Shown here piece by piece: positions 1-17,920 of a stretch of DNA of 64,000 nt. The position numbers and the translations under genes were made by a program. Under the pieces are notes generated by a model. It made no database searches, was not told the origin of the DNA, and saw only the letters and a list, made by a program, of their open reading frames with translations. The DNA is from Amoebidium appalachense (Eukaryota; Ichthyosporea), in the NCBI GenBank assembly GCA_963693365.1, contig CAVNZM010000005.1:1240001-1304000 (forward strand), given 5' to 3'. Every line of letters starts with the position of its first letter. Positions within the stretch are counted from its first letter, which is position 1.

Positions 1-442
1 ACTTGAATGCAGTTCCCGCTCGGTGGCAGTTGGCTGATTATAATTCCTACCTTAAATACACTGCTCACAGCTCTGATATTCTAACAAAAGCTCGTGCAAA
101 ACACGTGAAAGACGTACAACTATGTGTACTGAAGCCAAGCAAATGGTCAAATACCGACGACCATACCAACACCTGTCGGAAAAGTGCGCCTACTACAACC
201 ATACCAAACACGCGCACCTTTAGCTGCCTGGTATATAGGGCAGTTTGCATGACCTATGGATAATAACCAACTAGAGAAACTAGAGAAACATTCGTAAAAG
301 GTATTGATAATTATATGGTTAAGGTAAACGGCTGGTCTTTGCTCCATGAATTCACCACAGAGGAATAAGATACCTCACAAAACTAGAACTATATCACGAT
401 GAGGTAATGATAAAAACATTAAGGTTCGATTAACGAGGATGA
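1..442. other. Left-edge sequence without a recognised gene
   Basis: An open frame at 3-263 on the + strand translates to a composition I do not recognise, with no splice or domain context. The rest is AT-richer unique-looking sequence. I see no gene that can be supported here. Confidence 0.5.
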
Positions 443-658
443 AACCATGCAATTGCGGCGATCAGTCTCCGGGCCAAATTCATATGAAAAACAGGGTTAC
501 ATCGAGAGTGAAAAGGTACACCAATAATGCGCTAGAGCTATAATTATCATGCAAAAATTATAGCTCTAGCGCATTATTGGTGTACCTTTTCACTCTCGAT
601 GTAACCCTGTTTTTCATATGAATTTGGCCGGGAGACCGATCGCCGCAATTGCATGGTT
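443..658. repeat. 103-bp near-perfect inverted repeat (long hairpin)
   Basis: The left arm 443-545 pairs with the right arm 556-658 around a 10-base loop at 546-555. I find only two mismatches (471/630 and 464/637). The arms are unique-looking sequence, not simple repeat. A transcript would fold into one uninterrupted ~100-bp duplex. It could be a foldback element, a small-RNA precursor, a recent inverted duplication, or a chimeric-read artefact at an assembly join. The sequence alone does not separate these. Confidence 0.9.
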
Positions 659-773
659 CCAGCTACCTTAACAGCAGCAAGGCGGAACGCAGGCATCGGT
701 ACGACTTATGGTAATAGAAGCAAACAGCACGTGCACGGGCACATGTGCACATTATCCCCCCCCCTTCCCTCCT

Positions 774-4911
<4,138 letters not shown>

Positions 4912-6349
4912 CTGCGAGGAAAATTGAATGGATGGGTATGGGGGGTGAAGGTCGGGGAGCAAAGCGAGGTGTGAGAGTTATGGTGGAGGGTGTGGGTGTG
5001 CGTGCACGCGTTTTGCAGGAGGGCGGGGAGGGTGTGTGTGGGGGGGGGGGGGAGGAGCGGGGGTTGGGGGAGATGGGTGGACGGGGGGAGGGATGGGGGG
5101 GGCTGCAGTTATTTGAGTGGGTTGAAGAGAAGTGGTGTAGTAGGAGGGCGGTACAGGCGGCGCTTTTGGCAGGAACTGACTCCCTACAGAGTACGTGTGG
5201 GCTGCGAGTCGTGTGTGGCATATTTGGGGTATAGACGTTGCACGCAGCCCGGCTTCTTTTGAAGTACTTCTCACACAGACTGTACCACAGTTTGCCAAAG
5301 CTGCTTGTCACAGAGTTTCAATAAAACAGCAAACGGATTTATGTTACGTTGTTCCCGTTCTCCATAAAGCGTCCATGCAGCATCTGAAGGAAGGCAGAGA
5401 AAAGCACTCACTGTAGTGCACAAAGGGAAGTGTTCCATCCTCCCCCCCCCCCCCCCCCCCCCCTCCCCTCTCCCCCCCCACCCCCCCCCCCCCCCCCCCC
5501 CCCCCTTCCCCACGTCCGCCCCAACCCCTCAGCCCTAGGGAGATCCCTGCCCCGTCGCCCATAAAGACCAGCAACGTTACTTCAAGATCTTGCCTGATGT
5601 CCCTGAGCCTACTATCGCCCTCCCCCCCCCCCCCCCCACCCACCCACCCACCCACCCCCACCCCTCCCCCCTCCGCCCCCCCTCCCCCCCCTCTCCCCCC
5701 CCCCCCCCCCCCCCCCCCCCCTCCTCTTGGCCCCGCCCCACCACCGTGGCAGTAAACCAACCACCCGCTCCCCCGAGTTCCTTTAAAGTCAAGCCCTCTA
5801 TCAACCCCAAGAGCACTCACTTTTCGTTAGTTTGTCTGGGCTACTCATTCTCGACTCCCACTCGACGTCAATCAACAAGGTACAGCAAAACCTGCGTCAG
5901 CTAGGAAACAGTATATGCTAAGGTTATGTGAGGCTGTAGCTATAGCACTGCTGCGCACAAAAAATCTGAAATAAGATAATATTAGTTTGTGTTCGGATTT
6001 CGTGGAATGTAGAGTGGAATGTGTTTGCGCAATCGAACTCGGGCCTTGGCGACGTGGACAGCCACGGAGCTCAGCCAGTAGCTCAGCGACGGCCCACGTT
6101 CACGGGTCTCCGACTCGTTCACGAAGAATACGACCCAACGAATTCACCAAAAAAAATGAGTGAGCCGGTGTAGGAGAATGCATGCTTGTGTTGTGTGCAT
6201 GGTGGTGGTGGCATGTGCAGTGTGCGCGTGCATGTGCGGGTGCCCGTGGTCCGTGAACCGTGTGTGTAAGTGTGTGTAAAGTGTGTGTGTGTGTGTGCAC
6301 TGTATTGCCACTTGAGGGTGGGTGTGCGACACAGTTTTTTTTTTTTTTT

Positions 6350-6390
<41 letters not shown>
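4912..6390. other. Low-complexity region between TMEM41 and the transposon
   Basis: This stretch should hold the missing first TMEM41 exon and its promoter. It consists largely of G/C homopolymers (5440-5505, 5620-5722), a CCCA array (5635-5660) and a poly-T/poly-G pair at 6335-6398. A plausible phase-1 first exon with ATG could not be picked out. Confidence 0.6.
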
Positions 6391-6400
<10 letters not shown>

Positions 6401-6589
6401 AGGCCCTCTCAAAAAAGACGGCCTGGGCGGAGTGACGTCACATTTCGAACCCCGAGCGATCAGGGTATTATCTGAAGCCACCGTCGGACTGACCCACAGA
6501 ACACAAACACAGACGGGCGATCGCGATATCGATGTTTTTTCTTTTCTAGTCAATCCTCACACACCCACTCACGCACCCATTCACGCACG

Positions 6590-6646
<57 letters not shown>

Positions 6647-6697
6647 GTACACGCACACGCACACGCACACACACACACACACACGCACATACGCAGT

Positions 6698-7785
6698 ATG
6701 GCAGACGGGGACTCTGGTGCTCGGGAGAGCCCGGCTCCGGAAAAGCCAGACGGCCGGCTTGCCTCTGAAGAGGAGCGTAAGCAGAGGGAAAAACTGCTAC
6801 AGCGCTGGCTTATAGTTATTCGAACAGAGTGGAAAGACACGTTTAACCCTGCAAAAGCGCGCGTATGTGCTCGCCACTCTGCACTTACTGCATTCGGCAA
6901 AATGCCAGACGGTAGACCATTTCTCCTGCCAGACACCATGCCCACCATTTTCCCCAAATGCCCGGCGTATTTAAGCAAACCTTTGGCTGCACCACGTACG
7001 GACCCAGACGAGCGGAGGGCGAAAAAATGGACCCGTGGTGTGCTGCATTCACTAGCAGCAGTGACCCTCGGCTCGTATGGTTGGAAAATTTTGCAGAGTG
7101 GGTGGAAAAAATGCCGGCTAGGAGAGGGGGGTTTTACAGACGAAACACGGTGGTCGCTTGCCTTCACAAGCAGGACCATGGTTGGTTCTCCCCCCCCCCC
7201 CCCCCCCTCCCCCCTAGCCCCTGTGTAATCCCCTCTTACCCTCCCCCCCCCCCCCCTCCCGTCCCTCCCCTCCAAATATCAACACCCCTCATTTCCCTTC
7301 TTCAAGTGAAATTTCCTTATCCTCATACACAAGTCCCCCCCCCCCCCTCTTCCCTTTGATCCCGGCCTCCCAAAAACTTCTAAAATAGTAACTTTTCTTC
7401 TTAAATTTTTTTGGGTGGGCATTACTGGCACTGGTGGTGGTCGGGTGGTGGTGGTATTGAAGGGTTTAAGAAAGGGGGGAGAGGGGGGGGCGGGGGCTGC
7501 TGAAACCGGACGAGGTAGAGATCTGACTGCAAATTTTATTGTCTGCATGCAGGCGAGCTTGATCCGTTACCTACTTGACAGCGGCATGCACAAGTTTGTG
7601 CTGACAAGGAAGTTCCAGACCGACCCCCTTGTGGGTGCATTTGGAACCATCAGGCAGAGTACAGTGGCGGGAACTACAATGTTGGAACCGGCCAGGTATT
7701 GTACATGTCAAGCTTTAGCAATTACATGTTTTTTTTTTTTTTTTTTTTTTTAACCAATATCTCCTACCATTGATGATACTTACAT

Positions 7786-7816
<31 letters not shown>

Positions 7817-8019
7817 ACACACCCTCCCCCCCCACACACACCCACCCACCCCACCCAATCAATGATGTCATGCTAGTAGTAAGTAATAACAACAGCAACA
7901 ACCAAAAAAAAAAAATGACTCGGAAAGAAAAGAAAAAAGCAGGGGAAAAATTAAAGAGGGGAGAGGCAGAAGGGGGTGGGGGTTCCTCGGGGGGAGGGGA
8001 CGGAGGGAGGGGGGGGGGG

Positions 8020-8084
<65 letters not shown>

Positions 8085-8285
8085 CTGAGAGAAAGAGACG
8101 GGGGGGTGCCATACATTCATACATTGCAAGGGACTCCCATCCACCCACCATCTCAGATATACGAACCCCCCCCCCCCCCCCCTCCTCCCCCCACCCCAAA
8201 AAGAAAATAATACACGTATATTAATATTAATACTCCCTTCCCGTGTCTTTGTCCCCCCCCACACCCTCTCCACCCTCCCTCCTTT

Positions 8286-8333
<48 letters not shown>

Positions 8334-8391
8334 CGGGGCCCGGTTCCCCCTGGCGGGCGCACGCACACACACGGCACACACACACACACAC

Positions 8392-8459
<68 letters not shown>

Positions 8460-9334
8460 ACACATACGCACAGACCTTGGAGGCAGTCAAAAGGATGCGG
8501 GTGCAGAAGCTGGCGAAGATAGTGGTGCAGACGGGCACTAGTGTTGCAGATCTGTTTAAGGACGTAAATACAGCGTTAACGAGCGTGCGGAAAACAATCA
8601 CGTTGGAAAGTATACTTCCGTTGTACAACACCATGTGGGGGACCATGTTGTACAACATTGGTATGGCAATACAGAAACCACAAGTGCTAGCCTACCGCAC
8701 CGCATTCTACGTCCACGCAGTTGGTGAGCGTGGTGTGGGATGCACCTCCTGCCGTGCACCACTGGAGACCACGGATCCGAACGAGATTGAAAACGACACG
8801 CATTTCCGCCTCATTCAAGCTACATCACGGGGAGGCTTGTCAATGACTTACCCGTCCCGGGTTGCAAGCAGAATTGTTAGGCGAGTTTACGTAGTGCTTA
8901 AGGCATTGCTGGGGCCGTTCGTGTCTACATATCTACCCGCAGGCAACCACAGAACCGTAGCTGTGCTTCTGTGCGAGTACGCAGTCAAAATCCACCATGA
9001 CGATGCAAGTCTTGCGGAATCGTGCGGGCAATGCGGAACACCGAAACGTGCACTGGTGGAGTGCCTCATCACCGTGGCTACCAACTGTCACTTGAGTGTC
9101 TATGTGCGTGAACGCAAGGCACTTGCGAAGAAAGCCCCCAACAAAGCAAACAGGAAAGCAAAAACTCTCGAGGCGGCGGCGGCAGCAGCGTCAGAAGCCG
9201 TGTCGGGGGAAACAGGGGTGCAACATGAAACAGCAGGGAAGGCGTCGAGGGGGTCCCGGAGGGGAAATGGAGGGATCAGGGGTGGAAGGGGGGGGGGCAA
9301 GAGGAGAGAGGGAGGGAGCAAAGGGACGCATTGA
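6698..9334 (+). pseudogene. THAP/P-element-like transposase, core-deleted and frameshifted
   Basis: Three exons are supported: 6698-7180, 7553-7695 and 8474-9334, all with GT-AG borders. Exon 1 has the second half of a THAP zinc finger: a conserved W, then RVCARH and LLPDTMPTIFP, the AVPTIF-type box. The first CxxC pair is not in this exon. Exon 1 then jumps to the C-terminal part of P transposases (FTDETRWSLAFTSRTM). Exon 2 reads LIRYLLDSG, VLTRKFQTDPL and FGTIRQ. A two-base insertion then shifts into YSGGNYNVGTGQ, the hallmark of the family. Exon 3 starts TLEAVKRMRVQKL, as expected after that motif. The RNase H region with the first catalytic aspartates and the GTP-binding insertion are absent. 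A further open frame ending at the TAG of 9528-9530 encodes an acidic tail (SLDADSEDAEFDSLIEAY) out of frame after a G-tract. The copy is therefore probably inactive. Confidence 0.8.
8284..8460. repeat. C-tract plus (CA)n in the transposase intron
   Basis: A ~45-base C-tract (8287-8332) is followed by (CA)n to 8456 and then the acceptor cgcacag at 8473. This mirrors the donor C-tract and CA-acceptor arrangement of the host genes. Confidence 0.9.
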
Positions 9335-10131
9335 ATAGAGGAAGGGGAAGAGGAGTAGCCCAACCAAAAGCGGTGCCCCCTCCCAGCAATCCCGTTGTCG
9401 AACAACCAGCCGACACGGTCAACCAGCAGACAGCGACAGTGACATTCTTGCCAGCCTAGATGCGGATTCCGAAGATGCTGAGTTCGATTCTCTGATAGAA
9501 GCTTATCTTGCAGAATACGAGCAGTATTAGTTATACTAGTACTACTGTTTATAGTTCTAGTGGTATGTAGTTTTTGTATAATAGATTGGGTAGTTACCGG
9601 GCATAGCAGTGCACGGTGGTGCACAAAGAGTTGACTGCCCAAACAATGTTAACGGGTTAGAATGTAGTTATTACTGTAACAACGTGACCCTAACACAAAT
9701 AGTAGTATAATAGTGCCTTCAGATTGACTTTAGCAGTAGCAGTAGCAGATAGCAGTTGCCTTAGCTATGGGCACACTCTCCCACAGTTTTTCCTCCCTGC
9801 GTTGTTGTATACCGGGCCACTCTCTACGATACCATGTTTATGTGTGTTAGATGTACCTGTCACATTTTGCATTCCGTCGGCGACTATTGCCGCTCGTGTA
9901 CTTGTGAATATGAAACATTAGTAACTTAGGTTTATTTTGCTGCGAAATCTATCAGCTAAATCACCGTTGTCTTATAAAAGGTTTTCTTCTCATTGTGTTC
10001 ATTTTCGTTACCACAGATACTGTTTTTCTATGTTTTCAGCCGCGAAGGTTTCAAATCGGTGGCTTCAAATACCAACTCCTCAATCGGACTAATTGGCCCC
10101 GCCCAGGCCGTCTTTTTTTCAGAGGGCCGTG

Positions 10132-11785
<1,654 letters not shown>

Positions 11786-13018
11786 TAAGGCAAACCTTAT
11801 GATCCTTAACATAGACAAATCGTGTTCTTGTACCTGATATAGCAACAATTTACACACACTTACATTATCATCTAAACCTGTACCTATAGTTCCAGAATAC
11901 AAATATCTTGGTGTTCCGGTTAATTCTGTTGGTGTTATGTTTTCCCATATGGTCGAAAAGAGGGTAGAGCTGGCTCGCACTGGCAAGCGGTTAGCTTTCT
12001 TCTCGGCTAATATTTTTAAAGACACACCCCTCCATCCTTCTATTAGGCTTACATTTATTCGCACTTTTGTCTTCCCGGCATGTGAATATGGTTTACACAC
12101 CCTTCTCGCCGCTTGGATCAAGAAAGAGAGAACTAGAGCGCTTAAACCCTTGGCAAATTCCCTTGAAGCAGAAGGCAATGCCTCCTTTCTATCTAACAGG
12201 CTGTTGTAAACCTGGGCCTGTAATGCTCTCGATATATGGTCTGGTCCCAATAGCTGCTAGAGTATGATCCCACCTCGCGCTGAAATTCACGTGATAAGCA
12301 TTAAGCCGCTTAAAGAAGTATTTGCCCTCCCACCCTCTCTTCTCTATCCGACCTGTCCCCTCCTCACCTCTCCCCTCTTTCCTTCCCTCTCTACGCTCTC
12401 CTTCTCCCCCGGGCACAAATACAATAAACCCCGCAAAAGTGTGCGTGTGAATTTGGACTGCCACTTACTTTTTAGACTATGTACACAATCACAAGATAAT
12501 TACGCAATATAACAAATGGAAAAAGATACCACACGACACTAGACCCGATGAAAGCATACACCGTACCTTGAAAAACTAAGCCTTATGTCTCGTTTTATAT
12601 ATAATGACCGCCTTAACCATATTGCCAAATATGGCACTCGCAAATGTGTAACACCTAAATACATATTACCTTCCTTTAAAATTGGTCTTTCTCTAGCTGA
12701 TGGTATTATTGATCACATACCACGCTTTTACTGTACACGTGCTATACAGTGGAGATCCGATTAGTATAAGGTGGCATCGTTTGCATGCCCAAACAACACA
12801 CACACACACCAGTTTAAACGGTCACATTGTATCGCCAAATGTAATTTGATAGACCACATAATACCGCAACACACACACGTCACATTCACAACAGACACCC
12901 AGAAAGATAGCCTACCTGAAAATTACAACATCCTTGATTTTATACTAAACACGCATAACTACGACCTGTTTATTAGATGTATTGATTGGCTTGAGAAACA
13001 CATCATTACAAAATTCTA
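11786..13018 (+). mobile_element. Decayed 3' part of a non-LTR retrotransposon (LINE)
   Basis: Fragments in shifting + frames resemble the end of a LINE ORF2. They are NLMILNIDKS, then PEYKYLGVPVNS and IRLTFIRTFVFPACEYGLHT (the region after the reverse-transcriptase catalytic box), and a later tail with CPNN, KRSHCIAKC and CIDWLEKHI ending at a stop near 13018. The CP...H...C spacing recalls the C-terminal zinc finger of LINE ORF2. Several stops and frameshifts interrupt it, so it is dead. It ends in a (CA)n tract at 13031-13069. The clade was not assigned. Confidence 0.6.
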
Positions 13019-13068
<50 letters not shown>

Positions 13069-14221
13069 CCAGCTGATACCGAGTGTCCCAGGGGAGCCCG
13101 AAAAACAGAAACAAAAAACGGGGAACCCCAACTAATTGATTTCTCTTAGTCCTTATGGTGTCTCGTAGACTCGGAAAGTAAACCCTGATATATAATCATC
13201 ACCCGGCCCGACATCTATGTATACGTACGTGATTGATATACCGCTAAGTAAACCCTGATATATAATCATCACCCGACATCTATGTACGTGATCGATATAC
13301 CGGAGGGGATATTCCGAGCAACAACCCCCCATACCTGAGACTGGTTTCTCTTTGCCTCGAGTAAACAGCGTAAACCCCATGGGAGTGTCATGACCTGTCT
13401 CTTGTGTCAGAGATCTTAGTGATCCTGTCGAGTATACTAACGAGATCTTAGGATGGAGAACATGAGTGTGAGGAAAGTGAGGGGAGAGAGCGGAGATGAA
13501 AGGGCAGAGAAATGGGGGAGGGAGGGAAGGGGGGAATTAGTCGTGCTGGGGACACTATGAACTGTGACGTTCTACCTCGGGGGCCAAAAAAACACAACAT
13601 ATATGCCCTCGAAAAAAACCGCCCAGAATAACCGGTCCGCCAAAACGAAGACCGGTCCGATCCGGTCCTACCCCTGGACCGGTCCGGACCGTCGGTCCGG
13701 TCTAGACCGGCCATGCCTTGCCAAGGATTTGGGCCCGGCCAGAATTTGCTTTTTTCCCAGTCAAGAGGGCATCATCGGAACGCTGAGTTCTTAGATTCGG
13801 GCAGATTGGGGCATCTGATTGGAGGTCCCTACCATCTACTTTGTTAGCTGAGAGTCAGTCCTTTCCCCTCCCCATACCCCTCCTTAGACCCAATCTTTCG
13901 GTCACGTGACCGTACCTTTTCTGACGGAGATTGGGAATAAACGTAGTGTTCATAAGACAGGTCACCGTTACTAGGACAGGTGCATAAATTATAACCCTAG
14001 CCCACACGACTATTAGTAATAGCAAAAGCATTCCCAAACACGCCGAAACTAATCTAATCATAAACAGAGAATAGAGTTCATATCTAACACATACATGCAC
14101 ACAAACTGAACGCAGAGAACTTCAGGAATACACTTGACAAATGTGTTGCATGCTTTCGTTACAGTCATACATATAATACTCGGCGTGGCTTCTTTGTTTG
14201 TTGTATCCCGGCACTTGCCGC
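13019..14221. other. Intergenic region 3' of the PEF gene
   Basis: The region holds a (CA)n tract (13031-13069), a two-copy direct repeat (13177-13310), a cluster of ACCGGTCC-like palindromes (13628-13712) and AT-rich DNA. A hydrophobic minus-strand open frame at 13855-14100 has no recognisable domain and is not called as a gene. Confidence 0.6.
13177..13310. repeat. Two-copy direct repeat, period ~70 bp
   Basis: The sequence AGTAAACCCTGATATATAAT and what follows it at 13177-13246 is repeated from 13247. The second copy is shortened by small deletions around CCCGGCCCGACATC and TATACGTACG. Confidence 0.85.
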
Positions 14222-14307
14222 TCAGTACTTGTACACCATCTGAAGAAACTGTGGAATAAGCTATGGTTAGTCGTGTGTGTGCTGGGCAACGGTGTAAACA
14301 AAGGAAA

Positions 14308-14343
<36 letters not shown>

Positions 14344-14773
14344 TGTATGTGGCACCCCACATGCACCACCCCCTCCCATTCTCCCCATCCCTCTTGTGTA
14401 CCCGTGCACACGTGTGTGCATTTTGATTACATGCACATGTGAACGTACACATGTACAGACATCCACTCCTGCGCCCCACACAAGTTTTTCCATACGTGTG
14501 CGTGATCGCACACATGTACGCAACACGCAACACGTGGACTAACCATGCAGAAATATAATCTTTGAGTCAGGGCACATACCGCATCATAGGGAATAGTGAT
14601 AACACCCCGGGGGGGGTTGTCCATCTTCTGGAAGTCAGCCGTCAGGGCCCTCAGCTTGACGATAGCAGCCACAAAGTCGTCAAAGCCAACACGTTTGCTG
14701 TTGTCGGCACTGTGTCTGTGCACACAACCAGAGTCAGCACGTACACAGTGTGCATCCTGCCCTGCCTCACCCC

Positions 14774-14804
<31 letters not shown>

Positions 14805-14873
14805 AAACAAAACAAAAAAAAAAAAAAACTGCATACTCAAACCACAGATCCCTACAGGTAGCCACATTTATCC

Positions 14874-14907
<34 letters not shown>

Positions 14908-14973
14908 ACACACACACAGAAACACACCACCACCACCAACAAAACCAAATGCGGTTGCTTTTTTCCCCCCCCC

Positions 14974-15007
<34 letters not shown>

Positions 15008-15664
15008 TGAGGGAGCAAAGGGGGAAGCTGAGCCCGTCCCTTTCTGCCCTAACCTCACACACACCCACATAGCTTCTACCAGCCCACAGTAATCACCAAT
15101 AGCACGCTCGCATACTCCCATACAAAAGTAACGTCCCAAGTTGAACTGAACACGTGTTCACCATCTGCTGTGTGCACCTCTAGCAAGCAATAGGAGGCAG
15201 AAGTTCAAGGGGGGGAGGGGAGGGGGGGGGGAGGGGGGGGGGGGGGGGGGGGGGGGAGTAAATAGACTTGGGTTCTCCCCATTGCTGTGTGTGTTGTGTG
15301 CGTGCGTGCGTGCGTGTGCGTGTGTGCGCGTGTGTGTGTGAACGGGAAAGCGGGGGGAGAGAGAGAAAGGGGACGGCGGCAGAGCAACATGTGCATATGC
15401 ACACGTGTGCATGTGCATGTGGTTGTGTGCGTAAAGCATAAGACATACTCCATTCTGCAAGTCCGACATCGGCAGTTAACAACTCACATGTCTAGCATGT
15501 AACACAGCAAAAATATGAGCACGGATTTGCACATCTTAAAGCAAACCAGCATACCAAGTCCGAAGAAAAGGAAACAGGGCTGGTTTAAAATGTATCATTC
15601 AAAGTACACATTCTTCACACATAACACATAACACAATGGATGGCTTTCCGACCCCGGGGGGAGG

Positions 15665-15699
<35 letters not shown>

Positions 15700-15895
15700 T
15701 GTACATACATTAATAGGTACATACACCTAACACACACACACCCACACCCACACCCACACCCACACCCACACACCCTATCTAGTAGAGAGGGAAAGAGGGG
15801 GGGGGGGGGGGGGGAGGGGGGGGCAGAGAGAGGGAGAAGTAGGAGAGGGGGTGAGGGGGTGAGGGGGGAGGGAGGGAGGGGGGGAGGGGGGGGGG

Positions 15896-15929
<34 letters not shown>

Positions 15930-16742
15930 ACGAGAGCCATCAAGGCAGTGAGATAACAGAAGTAAAGAGACGACTGAACCCCACCCCGTTTCCACCCCTT
16001 CCCACCCACGCACACAGTGTGGCCGGGGGTGGGGGGTATGTGGATAATTACCCTGCATACCTCCTAGCGATGGTGTCGATGGTCTGGGGGGACAGGTTGT
16101 AGCCCAGAGAGCGGGTGATGTTCTCAAGCTCCTTGGGGTCAATGAAGCCGCTTTTGTCTGCATACACAGGTCAGTTCACGTCTAGTCCTTGCAGGTGATA
16201 AAAAAAAGAGAGAAGAAGGGAAGGAAACTCACGTCCATAAACACACATATGAACTGTTGCCTTGCAAAGTCCTCCCTTGCATTGAAGCACAAAAACAATA
16301 AGGTCTTTCCTACCTCATATCTTCTACCATGGCAAGAAATGACCAGATGCCTCAATCACCACCATATGCAGACATACAGTCTCAGACACAATCAATAAGC
16401 TTGTAGACATAGCCTGGTCCATGCCACACCGACACACATCATGACGTGCATTTCAAACAAAGTCGTTTCTGGCGCATTCATCCCTCCACCACCTCCCCAC
16501 ACATACACACGTGCCCCCCCCCCCTCCCCCCCCCCCCACACACATACGAACACCACGGCCAAGAACCCAACCTGCCGCACAGCAGCACGTACCCTGGTCG
16601 TACATAACAAAGTAGCCCTTCCAGGCATTGAGGGTATTCCACAGCTCACGGAACTCGGGGAAGCTCAGGGTGCCGTTGTTGTCCTTGTCCAGCATGGCTA
16701 TCATCAGTCTGAAGGCACAAATTTTAAGTCAGAGGAGGTAGG

Positions 16743-16777
<35 letters not shown>

Positions 16778-16923
16778 GGAGGGGGATGATGGGGCCAACT
16801 GTGTACTTGGGACATGAAGGTAGAAGGGAAGCGTGAGGTGAGGGTAGGAGGGCAAACGCAAAAGGGGGTCTGTGCATTATGTACATGGGCTCGGTGCAGG
16901 TTTCCCCGACAATTGGGTGGGAA

Positions 16924-16955
<32 letters not shown>

Positions 16956-17322
16956 AAAATGTGTTGCCCATGTCGATGATTTAATATTAGAACGGATATG
17001 CAGAAAAGAACACACAGACGATATGCACAAACATAGAGCACCTATGACAAGAAGGCCCAAGCCACCCACGAACCCCGGGTTTCGAACCAAGGACCTCAGG
17101 CGTGGATCCCATTCTCGAAAGGAGAGAAGAGGGAGAGAGGGGGGAAAGGGGAGGAGGGGGGGGGGGGGGGGGGGGGGCAAGCCAAGCAAACGGAGGTGTG
17201 GTATCAGCATTAGCAGGATGGAAGCTGGGATTCAACAAGAAGAAAAAAAAGAGCAAAACGCGCACTGGGTAGTAGCGGGTTAGTGGTGCAGTTAGGGTGT
17301 GTCGACGGGAAGAAGAGCGGAG

Positions 17323-17354
<32 letters not shown>

Positions 17355-17867
17355 GGCAAGTACGCCACACCAAATATACTGTGCACAAGTCACAGCAACA
17401 CAAAGACACGAGCAAGTACGATGACCAATGGGCCAGTAAATAGTGCTGTGAATGGGCTGCTGCACAATCCCCCTGGTTTGATGTACTCTTCAGAGCCGCC
17501 TCGGTGCCGTTCCTAGTGCAAGCAGATGGCGTTTGGGGGTGGGGGGGAGGGAGGGGGGAAGGGGGGGGGGGGGGAGGTGGAGGGGGGGGGGGGGGCAAGA
17601 AGGGTGCGTGAGAGATAGGACTTGCCGGCATGTCTCTGTGGAGAAGGGCTTGTAGTTGCCGGTGAGGCCTGCAGAGGTCAGGGCCTTTTGCAGCTCATCC
17701 TGGTTGATGTGCCCAGACCGGTCCCTGTGCTACCTCGTTAGCCCTCAACACACATAAAGCTTAAAACCGTGGCTGGGGAGTGCTGCTAGGTATGTCACCA
17801 CATATCAATTGGTGCGAGACACGGTGGGAGACAGAAAATAACAAGCTCCGATAACAGCATATGAGAA

Positions 17868-17920
<53 letters not shown>

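Larger units (their letters stand above)
6399..10131 (+). mobile_element. P-element/THAP-type DNA transposon with terminal inverted repeats
   Basis: The left end (6399-6430, beginning CA then GGCCCTCT, A6, GACGGCCTGGGCGG) is repeated in inverse orientation at 10099-10131. A second matching block, about GTATT-TGAAGCCACCG, lies inside each end at 6465-6483 and inverted at 10057-10072. The span encloses a P-element-like transposase, which fits TIRs starting with CA as in P elements. An 8-bp target duplication cannot be recognised because the left flank is a pure G-tract. The element also contains a C113 homopolymer just outside its right end (10368) and several CA repeats internally. Element length is about 3.7 kb. 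Confidence 0.8.

Noticed and set aside
5344-5820. Gly-rich and Pro-rich open frames over G/C homopolymers
   Set aside because: Composition follows directly from mononucleotide runs, with no start context, splice context or domain.
6022-6098. tRNA-like or tRNA-derived SINE-like segment on the minus strand (GAGTTCGATTGC with GCTGAGCTACTGG upstream)
   Set aside because: Box A and box B spacing is off and no cloverleaf or acceptor stem could be paired, so it is not called as a tRNA.
13855-14100. Hydrophobic 81-aa minus-strand frame
   Set aside because: It has a single membrane-like stretch, no family match, no splice partners, and lies in the PEF 3' intergenic region.
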